A stretch of DNA of 34,945 nt. It comes from an uncultured Lachnospiraceae bacterium. GTDB lineage: Bacteria > Bacillota > Clostridia > Lachnospirales > Lachnospiraceae. Below are positions 1 to 6,183 of the stretch, in pieces. The stretch lies in assembly GCA_937885345.1 (NCBI GenBank), contig CAKZZH010000047.1, forward strand, positions 1 to 34,945, in the 5' to 3' direction. The position numbers and the translations under genes were made by a program. Position 1 is the first letter of the stretch; each line of letters begins with the position of its first letter. The notes below the pieces were generated by a model. The model was given only the letters and a program-made list of their open reading frames with translations. It did no database searches and had not been told where the DNA came from.

Positions 1-10
1 TTTGCAAACG

Positions 11-15
11 CCTCC
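11..15 (-). promoter_or_regulatory. Ribosome binding site of a leftward gene starting outside the window
   Basis: Read on the minus strand this is GGAGG, followed by about ten bases before the window ends. Together with the promoter at 79-107 it suggests that a minus-strand gene begins just beyond the left edge. No coding sequence is visible inside the window for it. Confidence 0.4.
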
Positions 16-78
16 AAAAATCACCCCGAACTGGAAGTTACTTTTTCAATTCAGCATCGCTTTAAATGTTATGTTTGA

Positions 79-107
79 AATATAACACATGTAATTGTGC
101 CAGTCAA
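79..107 (-). promoter_or_regulatory. Sigma-A promoter directed out of the left edge
   Basis: Minus strand: TTGACT (102-107), a 17-base spacer, then TATATT (79-84) preceded by TGT, giving an extended -10. The transcript would start near position 72 and run off the left end, reaching the GGAGG at 11-15. The stretch 1-122 holds nothing else I can name. Confidence 0.6.
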
Positions 108-122
108 CAATTTTTTAAAGCT

Positions 123-464
123 TTACTTTAAATATTTATATTTTTTCAAAGCTCCTTCAATGTAATGTGCGTACATGATATTTTCCCATCCGTCTCCCCA
201 GTCTGCCGGCAGATGATCTGCCACACATTCCGGACGCTTGGTCAGCAAAAAGAACTTCACATCCGGTCTCATATGCATGATCTGCCAGGCTTCATCTCTC
301 CATGGATCCGGCTTTCGTCCTGTATATATCCGAACCCTTCTTATCACGGATGGAATCCAGATATTACATATAGCAGTTCTGACAGCCTTCACTGCATTTT
401 TTTGCACCCATGCCAGGGATTCCATATATCGTGCAAATACTCCGCCTACCTTTCTTTGAATCAT
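123..464 (-). pseudogene. Decayed DUF5131 (phage Gp37/Gp68-like) gene
   Basis: The longest open frame (113 codons) carries only one clear family segment, PDVKFFLLTKRPECVADHLP followed by DWGDGWENIM, typical of the middle of DUF5131 proteins, a radical-SAM-like family often found in phages and islands. The conserved N-terminal pieces are present but lie in other frames. WNPWHGCKK reads up to a run of seven A (plus-strand T 397-403). The Cys cluster CSEGCQNCYM follows in a shifted frame, then a stop at 364-366, then YLDSIRDKKGSDIYRT. The segment normally between this and the LLTKRP block is missing, and after GWENIM the family sequence is lost. At least two frameshifts, one stop and two deletions make this a dead gene. 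The stretch 465-543 shows only a 28-codon open piece I do not recognise. Confidence 0.75.
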
Positions 465-543
465 TCATACGGCGATCTATATTTAGGCTTTGCCTTCGGA
501 ATGCTCGCCTCTGCTTCCTCTTTTGAACCTTCTACTATTGCCT

Positions 544-1974
544 TTACTCAAACAAATCGTCTAACAAGATAACGTTAGTAAATACTCCGCTATACTCATT
601 GTGTTCCAACCCATATGTCGTAATAAGAGTGCTGCGTATCGACACCTTAGGACTAACAGCTTCCATCAACAGTTCCTGCCGACGCAACAGTTTTTGGTAG
701 TATTCTTTATTAACAGTAAACTCCCCTCCATAAAACTTAATCTCGCACATATTGATGACGTTGTCTTTTCTTGATATCAGAAGATCGATTTGCGCCCCTT
801 CTTTATCGTCATCCCGCTTTGACCACGCCGAAGCAGTTGTATTGACCCCTTGTATTCCCAAAGCCTTCTTTATCTGGTCAATATGATTAAAGCATACATT
901 TTCAAATGCAAATCCCCTCCATATGGATACCGGCTGAGAAACAACATTTTGCTGCCAGTATTTTTCATTTTCCCAGTTCCAGTCTTTAACAAAACGAAGA
1001 TAGAACAGGCAGAAGGGATCTATGAGTTTATAATGCTCCTCTTTTTTACCGAATCCAAAGGGTACATATTTCGTCACAAAATCGCTGGCGATCAATGCAT
1101 TCAGATTTCTTGACAACCTTCCGCCATTAGATGCGCCTTGTTTTTCTATGATCTCTTTCCTGGTATAACCCGCATTTCTGGTAGCTAAAAACTCTACAAT
1201 ACTTTTTACAGCATCCGGATTAACAAATACAGAGTCAAAAAGCCTGTTATATTCATTCTGTAGTTTGCTTCCCTTTGAAAAAAAGAGTTTATCGACATTT
1301 TGCGCCAGCGAAAGTCGACCGTCCATGTAACCCATATAATATGGTATGCCACCAAGTATCATATAACTTTGGGCTATATCATATCTTGAAAAACTGACAC
1401 CATTATCTTTATATAGTTCTTCACATTCTTTCAGCGTAAACGGTGAAAGTTTGATCTCATAGGTCACTCTGTTATAAAGTCCCCCATGATTATTTATTAA
1501 TTTGTCCAGAATCCATGAATTCGCACTGCCGCACACTACCACCATCAGGTTCTCCCTGTGACAGCCCCAATTATTCCAAAAGCCTTCAAACGCAGTTATA
1601 AACCCGGATCTTGCAGTGTCCAGCCATGGAAGCTCATCAAGGAATACCAGCTGCCTGCTTCCGTCATCGATTTTCTGGAGATATTTTTCCAACAGCAAAA
1701 AAGCATCCAGCCACGAATCCGGTTTTTTACACGCTTCCATCCCAAACAGAATAAGTGAATTATAAAAATGATCTAACTGCGCTCTAAGCAAACCATCAGC
1801 CTGGGCTTCTACCGGGGAAAGCCCTGCATGTCTAAAAGTAAATTTCCCCGCAAATACCTCATCAACCAAAAATGTCTTTCCAACTCGTCGTCTCCCATAA
1901 ACAGCTACCAATTCTGCACGGTTCCTCTCATACAACCGTCTTAGCTCATCAGCTTCCTGCTTACGTCCTATCAT
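544..1974 (-). CDS. AAA ATPase with PD-(D/E)xK-like C-terminal domain (DUF234-type)
   Basis: This is an intact 476-residue protein of the archaeal-ATPase-like family that is widespread in gut Firmicutes and Bacteroidetes islands. Walker A is GRRRVGKT (residues 27-34) and Walker B is LVFLDE (109-114). A winged-helix-like segment lies around 255-325. The C-terminus (about 350-476) has the spaced acidic and lysine residues of a nuclease fold: D397 in QIDLL, then E411-I-K413. The family's function is unknown; defence, toxin or mobile-element roles have been suggested for relatives. The start is well supported: GGAGAGGTG lies seven bases upstream of ATG 1974. A strong promoter with repeated operator-like elements precedes it. 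It is flanked by broken genes but shows no sign of decay itself. Confidence 0.85.
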   Translation of the reverse strand: MIGRKQEADELRRLYERNRAELVAVYGRRRVGKTFLVDEVFAGKFTFRHAGLSPVEAQADGLLRAQLDHFYNSLILFGMEACKKPDSWLDAFLLLEKYLQKIDDGSRQLVFLDELPWLDTARSGFITAFEGFWNNWGCHRENLMVVVCGSANSWILDKLINNHGGLYNRVTYEIKLSPFTLKECEELYKDNGVSFSRYDIAQSYMILGGIPYYMGYMDGRLSLAQNVDKLFFSKGSKLQNEYNRLFDSVFVNPDAVKSIVEFLATRNAGYTRKEIIEKQGASNGGRLSRNLNALIASDFVTKYVPFGFGKKEEHYKLIDPFCLFYLRFVKDWNWENEKYWQQNVVSQPVSIWRGFAFENVCFNHIDQIKKALGIQGVNTTASAWSKRDDDKEGAQIDLLISRKDNVINMCEIKFYGGEFTVNKEYYQKLLRRQELLMEAVSPKVSIRSTLITTYGLEHNEYSGVFTNVILLDDLFE

Positions 1975-1993
1975 AGATATTCACCTCTCCGTT

Positions 1994-2105
1994 CTTTAAG
2001 CGGCTCCGCGAATACTTTTTTTGCTTGTAAAGCCGCTTTAAGTGTATATTAATAGGTCTTTAAGCGGCTGTCAATATATATTTTTGCCGCTTTGAGCCGT
2101 TTTAA
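1994..2105 (-). promoter_or_regulatory. Promoter with four operator-like repeats
   Basis: The minus-strand promoter is TTGACA (2069-2074), a 17-base spacer, then TAATAT (2046-2051). A repeated element with core AAGCGGC occurs four times. Two copies are identical 12-mers CTTTAAGCGGCT on the plus strand at 1994-2005 and 2058-2069, the second lying in the spacer and touching -35. An inverted copy at 2031-2042 begins four bases past -10. A degenerate double copy (GCCGCTTT, AGCCGTTTTAA) at 2086-2105 lies upstream of -35. Sites covering and flanking the core promoter fit repression, possibly by a DNA-binding activity of the ATPase itself (inference). Confidence 0.65.
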
Positions 2106-2130
2106 TTCTTTAGCGCTTAATTCTTGCTGA

Positions 2131-2346
2131 ATAGGCGAAGGCAATGATATAACCGGTGATACCACGCATGCTCTTAAGCGTTACACCATGCTCTCGGGCA
2201 CAACCGATACGATCATGGAGGGCGATTTTACAAGCATCAGTTGCACCTCCAAATACACCTTCTTCCAGGCATTTAATGACGCCGCTATGTATTTTGTAGA
2301 TACATATAACGGCGTCACGGTTTACTCAATATACAGTTTCAACTGA
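2131..2346 (+). pseudogene. C-terminal coding remnant, unrecognised
   Basis: An open frame of 71 codons runs from a stop at 2128-2130 to TGA at 2344-2346. It has protein-like composition (for example GDTTHALKRYTMLSGTTDTI, then NDAAMYFVDTYNGVTVYSIY) but no ribosome binding site or upstream start. The first internal ATG is at 2188. It looks like the tail of a larger gene whose 5' part was replaced by the promoter region of the ATPase. I do not recognise the family. Confidence 0.3.
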
Positions 2347-2359
2347 TCGTAACTGATTC

Positions 2360-2626
2360 CTATTTCCTAATGTAAAGAACCCAATGTAAAGACCCAATGT
2401 AAATGTAAAGGACCTCATCGTAAGAACCGGTCTTATATGCGTGCAAATCATGAAGCATTGCTGCCATAGATGCAATTTCCGGATCAAGTCCTCGCTTCTT
2501 TGCTATCATGGTAGCTGCCAGCGATACGCCATAGAGATGTGCGATTGCATTGGTGCGATTATCTGAATCGTCTATTCTATTGATTACAGCATCCACATAT
2601 TTGCGGAGTTCTTTTAATCTGCTCAT
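2360..2626 (-). pseudogene. Truncated HD-domain protein
   Basis: The translated piece contains the first half of an HD phosphohydrolase domain: a conserved His in NAIAHLYGVS and the metal-binding pair in AAMLHDLHAYK. After HAYKTGSYDE the family sequence, which should continue with further metal ligands, is replaced by low-complexity codons derived from a short tandem repeat, and the frame then stops. ATG 2626 is the better start because AGGG lies six bases upstream; an earlier ATG at 2698 has no ribosome binding site. At 88 residues it lacks the second half of the domain, so activity is unlikely. Bases 2627-2790 hold nothing I recognise. Confidence 0.55.
2366..2413. repeat. Degenerate short tandem repeat at the HD-gene break point
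   Basis: Roughly 13-base units of the form CCAATGTAAAGAC occur about three times, followed by a partial unit ATGTAAAGGACC. The array sits exactly where the HD-domain protein stops resembling its family, so it may mark the rearrangement that truncated it. Confidence 0.5.
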
Positions 2627-2792
2627 AATCATCCCTGCTTCGGGCGTATAATCACGAAAAGTTGTTGTTTTCCAACAGGAATGCAACGTTTTTTTCATAT
2701 TGCGGTCGTGTGTAAGTCCAGCCTGGCATTAGATGGACGCATAAATCACGCAAACGAATATGCCACTCGGAATTTGCCCGTGCGGATTAAGA

Positions 2793-2841
2793 GCATGGGG
2801 AGTACACCCCTTTGCCAGAGGCATGATGCCCCATGTTTTTT
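2793..2841 (+). terminator. Intrinsic-terminator-like hairpin upstream of the IS110 remnant
   Basis: CATGGGG (2794-2800) pairs with CCCCATG (2829-2835), with small internal hairpins in the loop, followed directly by six T (2836-2841). It reads on the plus strand toward the transposase fragment and could shield the element from outside transcription. This role is an inference. Confidence 0.45.
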
Positions 2842-2870
2842 CAAATTTTCTGATATTCTTCCGTTTGTAA

Positions 2871-2949
2871 GACCGACACACTACAGAACACGTGGAGGTG
2901 AGTGCGGGGCTGTATAGCGGCGACCTCGCATTTTTATATGTTGTCGGTC
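2871..2949 (+). ncRNA. Structured region, candidate IS110 bridge-RNA remnant
   Basis: GACCGACA (2871-2878) and TGTCGGTC (2942-2949) are perfect 8-base inverted repeats enclosing a second stem formed by GAGGT and ACCTC. IS110-group elements carry a structured bridge RNA in the noncoding left end upstream of the recombinase, which is where this lies (about 130 bases before the TTG start). The structure is seen; its identity as a bridge RNA is inference, and the element is truncated. The rest of 2950-3068 shows nothing further. Confidence 0.25.
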
Positions 2950-3080
2950 ATCCGTTAAGGCATCAATGAATGGCGCATTACCGTAGCCCGTAAACTTATC
3001 TCTTCCAAAGTCGACTCGATTTTGCCAGATGACCAGTCCCTGTCTGTCTTACAACTATAAAATATCAGGAGGTTAATCTG

Positions 3081-3311
3081 TTGTCTTTCAAAATCATCAA
3101 GAAAAACTGCTGTGGCCTTGATGTCCACAAAACCTGGATCTACGCTTGTATCGGTATTGCCGATGCAAATAATCGTGTGGAGTATGTGCAGGCTCGTTTC
3201 TCGTCCTTTACCAAAGGGTTGCAGAAACTGTGCATATGGCTTGCTAAATACCACTGTAACGATATCTGCATATCGTACTGGCTATATCCCACATTCTTTC
3301 CATATTCATGA
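3081..3311 (+). mobile_element. IS110-family transposase, N-terminal fragment
   Basis: Starting at TTG 3081, with AGGAGG at 3069-3074, the frame encodes the N-terminus of an IS110 recombinase: CCGLDVHKTWIYACIGIAD contains the first acidic residue of the DEDD (RuvC-like) site, and VQARFSSFTKGLQKLCIWLA is typical of the family. After KYHCNDICI the expected EST-GKYWIP segment is only partly visible and out of frame (TGYIP), and the frame stops at 3311. The other catalytic acidic residues and the C-terminal Tnp20 domain with its serine are absent. The fragment overlaps the 3' end of the convergent response regulator by six bases, so the rest of the element has been deleted. It cannot be mobile on its own. 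Confidence 0.8.
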
Positions 3312-4019
3312 ATCAATCCTCCTGCGGCTGTATTCCAGATAGGCTTTCAGGAATCCCTCGTATTCCCTTCTTGATATGGGTATATTGTCGCCGCTCTTCA
3401 AAGTTACTGATGTACGGTCATACCTCTCCACATATTTCAAATTCACAAGATACGACCTGTGGATACGGTAGAAATCCTTCCCCACAAGGCTTTCAAGCAC
3501 AGATAACTGTCCGTAATACTCTATGCTCTCATTTTTCATGTGAAGGATGGTCTTTCGGTCATAAACTTCTGCATATAAAAGCAGGGACAGATTCACCCTG
3601 ATATGCGATGTGCCGGACTGGATCTCAATATATTTATCTTGCTTACCGGATTCTCCCCCCGATCTCTTCAAGTCCTTCACCGCATTTTCAAGCACTTCCT
3701 TAAGTTTCTCGTCTGCTACCGGCTTTACAAGGAAGTGGAACGCATGAAGATCAAATGAATTGAACACTTGGTCTTCCTCACCCGTAATAAAGATCAGTAT
3801 TTTTCTCCAATCCCTGTCCCGTAATGTCTTTGCCACATCCATACCGCTCATTCCCGGCATTTTGATATCAAGCAGCAGAATATCCGGCAATATATCCGCA
3901 CCAAGTAATTCTTTCCCGGATGCAAATGTCATAATCTCTGCATCAGGACATATTTTTCCCACCTTCTCGGCAAGGGTGGCACATATTTTCTTTTCATCAT
4001 CACAAATTGCTATTCTCAT
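3306..4019 (-). CDS. LytTR-family response regulator (AgrA/ComE-like), orphan
   Basis: This 237-residue regulator has a receiver domain at about 1-120 and a LytTR DNA-binding domain at about 130-235. The acidic pocket D8/D9, phosphoacceptor D51 (LLLDIKMPG), T79 and K99 (LVKP) are all present. The LytTR part has the usual YRIHRSYLVNLKYV and PISRREYEGF segments. ATG 4019 is preferred: GGAG lies six bases upstream and the protein then starts directly with MRIAICDDE. The open frame continues upstream to 4295, but that stretch covers a terminator and the neighbouring gene's end. No histidine kinase lies nearby; the downstream neighbour is the IS110 fragment, so a partner may have been lost. Two LytTR-type sites lie about 120 bases upstream, suggesting autoregulation. 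Confidence 0.88.
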   Translation of the reverse strand: MRIAICDDEKKICATLAEKVGKICPDAEIMTFASGKELLGADILPDILLLDIKMPGMSGMDVAKTLRDRDWRKILIFITGEEDQVFNSFDLHAFHFLVKPVADEKLKEVLENAVKDLKRSGGESGKQDKYIEIQSGTSHIRVNLSLLLYAEVYDRKTILHMKNESIEYYGQLSVLESLVGKDFYRIHRSYLVNLKYVERYDRTSVTLKSGDNIPISRREYEGFLKAYLEYSRRRIDS

Positions 4020-4141
4020 GGTTGTCTCCATTTCATTCCGGTAGGCACAAAGCAGGCATACCCCAGATGTCTTGCGCCCTACCAAAGGGCATACTATATA
4101 GATATTATCGGATATTACGTCCCGTTTATTTTTTCCAATGT

Positions 4142-4175
4142 AGTGAACGGTCGATTTTTTGAAGTAAACGGTCGA
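4142..4175 (-). promoter_or_regulatory. Tandem LytTR-type binding sites, 21 bp apart
   Basis: On the minus strand TCGACCGTTTACT (4163-4175) and TCGACCGTTCACT (4142-4154) differ at one base and start exactly 21 bases apart, two helical turns. The shared ACCGTTNAC fits the LytTR consensus of two ACNGTTNAK-like direct repeats spaced by about 12 bases, as known for AgrA and ComE. AT-rich -10 candidates (GATAAT near 4103-4108) lie downstream toward the regulator gene. Confidence 0.65.
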
Positions 4176-4180
4176 CGAAT

Positions 4181-4207
4181 AAAAAAGAGAGCCATTTCTG
4201 GCCCTCC
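4181..4207 (-). terminator. Intrinsic terminator of the AlbA_2/RecG-like gene
   Basis: On the minus strand GGAGGGCCA pairs (with two G-U pairs) with TGGCTCTCT around a GAAA tetraloop, followed by six T (plus-strand A 4181-4186). It lies about 40 bases after the stop codon at 4246 and just before the LytTR sites, separating the two transcription units. Confidence 0.75.
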
Positions 4208-4245
4208 TTGTCTTACATATATCTTGAATGTTGGCACATTCGCCA

Positions 4246-4812
4246 TTAATTATGAACAACCCATTTTCCGGATTTTGTTGAGCCTTGCCGTTCAATCCGA
4301 CCTTCTTTCCTCATTTTGTCAATCCTATATTTTATGGTGTCCGCAGTAATCCCTAATATCTTTGCTATTTCATTCCTGTTAATTTCAGGTCTTTCCCTCA
4401 TAAGATTGGCGATTTTGTCCTCTATTTGATCCATGTCATATTTTTCTTGGGCGATTTCTTGGGCGACTTCTTGGGCGATTTCTTGGGCGCTACCACTGGC
4501 TTTAACTTGCTCTTCTTGCTGAATCTTTGCAAATTCGGCGTTAATGTACGCTATAACCTGGGTATAATCGTCCGTATCATTCTCCGGTCCATATACAAGA
4601 GCCGGCGACCCGTTATCTTTCATAGCCTTTTTGGCACGGCGGATGCCGAAGCCATACGACTGGATCAAATCCAGCTTGAAAAACATGTCCTTCAGTTCGT
4701 CGTTTAAATACTGTCGATCATCAAAAACATCCCGATCATTTAAATCAGCGATAGTTACGGGAGGAACAGGTCGATAAGTGTTTACCACTTGCCGTACCAT
4801 AATTCTTACCAC
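4246..4812 (-). pseudogene. C-terminal part of an AlbA_2/RecG-like ATP-binding regulator
   Basis: The 188 codons match only the C-terminal half of the putative DNA-binding proteins that have an N-terminal AlbA_2 domain and a RecG-like ATPase C-terminus. VFDDRQYLNDELKDMFFKLD, then IQSYGFGIRRAKKAM, corresponds to the end of the ATPase-like module, where the family usually reads SYGSGI or SWGTGI. A repeated AQEIAQEVAQEIAQE linker and a winged helix-turn-helix (NRNEIAKILGITADTIKYRI) follow. The GTG at 4812 is preceded immediately by an in-frame stop (4816-4818) and lacks a ribosome binding site, so the N-terminal half has been lost. It could still be translated from ATG 4800, but I would treat it as a remnant. 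The upstream 4813-4920 has short repeats (TTACCACTT twice, AAGTTACGA twice) and no gene. Confidence 0.6.
4444..4491. repeat. 12-base tandem repeat in the linker of the AlbA_2/RecG-like remnant
   Basis: TTCTTGGGCGAT-like units repeat four times with exact 12-base period, encoding IAQE/VAQE tetrapeptides on the minus strand. The period is a multiple of three, so slippage would change linker length without breaking the frame. Confidence 0.75.
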
Positions 4813-4920
4813 TTTTTACCATCAAGTTACGAGAAAAAACGATAAGTTACGATACTTTTGCTTTTAAGTCCTATACTGACATTGTCTCTAAAACCGCGCA
4901 TTTCAGGTATTTGTACGCAC

Positions 4921-6123
4921 CTACTTTTCCTCGCAAACCTGGAAGATGTAGAACTTAAGATAATAGCTTTCATCCGCAGCCCATAGTATCGGATGGTCGG
5001 GCGCCTGAGTCCTGAATTCGACCTGTCTGAGCCTTTTGTGTGTCATCCTTGCCGCTTCCCCTATCATCTTGGTAAAGAGCTCCTGAGTCATAAAATGCGA
5101 GCAGGAGCAGGTAGCAAAGAAGCCTCCGTCCCGAACCAGTCTCAGTCCCTGCATATTGATCTCTCGATACCCTTTGGTCGCATTCTTAACAGAACCACGT
5201 GACTTGGCAAAGGCAGGCGGATCAAGGATTACAACATCATATTTGCTGCCGTCTTTAACTAGCGCAGGAAGAAGATCAAATACATCCGCGCAGATAAAAT
5301 CCATTATGCCCTCAACATTGTTAAGCACCGCATTATCCTTTGCCTGATCTATGGCAAGCTGTGATGCGTCAACAGCGGTAACATGCTCTGCACCCGCACA
5401 AGCCGCATTAAGAGCAAAGGAACCGGTATGAGTAAAGCAATCAAGCACGGTTTTATTCTTACAAAGCTTTGCAACGGCGCGCCTGTTGTATTTCTGATCA
5501 AGAAAGAAGCCCGTCTTCTGGCCGTCCTCGACATTGACCATATATTTAACACCATTCTCGGTTATGGGCACCATGGTGTCAAACTCATCACCGATAAAAC
5601 CTTTGCAGCGCTTTAGTCCTTCCTTTATTCTCTCCTTGGCATCGCTTCGCTCGTACACTCCGCGCACCTTTACGCTGCGCCTTTCAAGAGCTTTGATCAG
5701 CGAATCAATTATGTCGGCCTTGTATCTTTCTATTCCGAGTGTCAATGATTCGACAACCAGAATATCCTCGAATTTATCGACAGTTATTCCCGGAAGATAA
5801 TCGGCCTCGCCAAAGATAAGACGGCAGGAATTAACATCCTCGCCCATAACATCCCATCTGTAGGTCACCGCTCTTTCAACTCTCTCATCAATAAGAGCCC
5901 TGTCGACCGCCTCACTGCTTCGTCTCGTCATCATCCTGATACGGATAACGGAATTGTCATTGATATAGCCCTTCCCCATATAATACCCATCAAAGTCTTC
6001 AACATCAATGATATCGCCGTTTGCATAACTGCCGGCAATCTGCGCTATTTCATTGTCATAGATCCAGAGACCGCCTCTTTTAAGGTAGCGTCCCTCACCC
6101 TTTTTAAGCACCGCTTTCGCCAT
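4921..6123 (-). CDS. Class I rRNA methyltransferase with PUA domain (RlmI family)
   Basis: This 400-residue enzyme belongs to COG1092 (RlmI), whose E. coli member methylates C5 of a 23S rRNA cytosine using S-adenosylmethionine. The N-terminal PUA domain (about 1-75) contains KKGEGRYLKRGGLWIYDNEI. The Rossmann methyltransferase part has motif I in VLDCFTHTGSFALNA, motif IV in VILDPPAFAKSRG, and a Cys in CSCSHF that fits the m5C catalytic cysteine. ATG 6123 is chosen because GAGG lies seven bases upstream and the N-terminus then matches the family; an earlier ATG at 6153 would start inside a terminator hairpin. It follows glyA after 60 bases and a terminator. The exact target nucleotide cannot be read from sequence. 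No clear terminator is seen after it. Confidence 0.88.
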   Translation of the reverse strand: MAKAVLKKGEGRYLKRGGLWIYDNEIAQIAGSYANGDIIDVEDFDGYYMGKGYINDNSVIRIRMMTRRSSEAVDRALIDERVERAVTYRWDVMGEDVNSCRLIFGEADYLPGITVDKFEDILVVESLTLGIERYKADIIDSLIKALERRSVKVRGVYERSDAKERIKEGLKRCKGFIGDEFDTMVPITENGVKYMVNVEDGQKTGFFLDQKYNRRAVAKLCKNKTVLDCFTHTGSFALNAACAGAEHVTAVDASQLAIDQAKDNAVLNNVEGIMDFICADVFDLLPALVKDGSKYDVVILDPPAFAKSRGSVKNATKGYREINMQGLRLVRDGGFFATCSCSHFMTQELFTKMIGEAARMTHKRLRQVEFRTQAPDHPILWAADESYYLKFYIFQVCEEK

Positions 6124-6136
6124 TTTATAACCTCGC

Positions 6137-6166
6137 AAAAAGGCCGATCTCATGACGAGACCGGCC
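6137..6166 (-). terminator. Intrinsic terminator after glyA
   Basis: On the minus strand GGCCGGTCTC pairs with GAGATCGGCC (one mismatch, loop GTCAT), followed by five T. It lies between the glyA stop at 6184 and the rlmI-like ribosome binding site, only a few bases before the latter. Confidence 0.75.
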
Positions 6167-6183
6167 CATAATAACAGAAATAA

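Noticed and set aside
4020..4295. Upstream extension of the LytTR regulator frame
   Set aside because: The extension covers the LytTR sites, a terminator and the end of the neighbouring gene; the receiver domain starts cleanly at ATG 4019 with a ribosome binding site.
4861..4894. Minus-strand sequence starting GTTTTAGAGACAATGTC, resembling the start of type II CRISPR repeats
   Set aside because: It occurs once, with no second copy, no spacer pattern and no cas gene or tracrRNA-like partner in the window. Chance similarity is the simplest reading.
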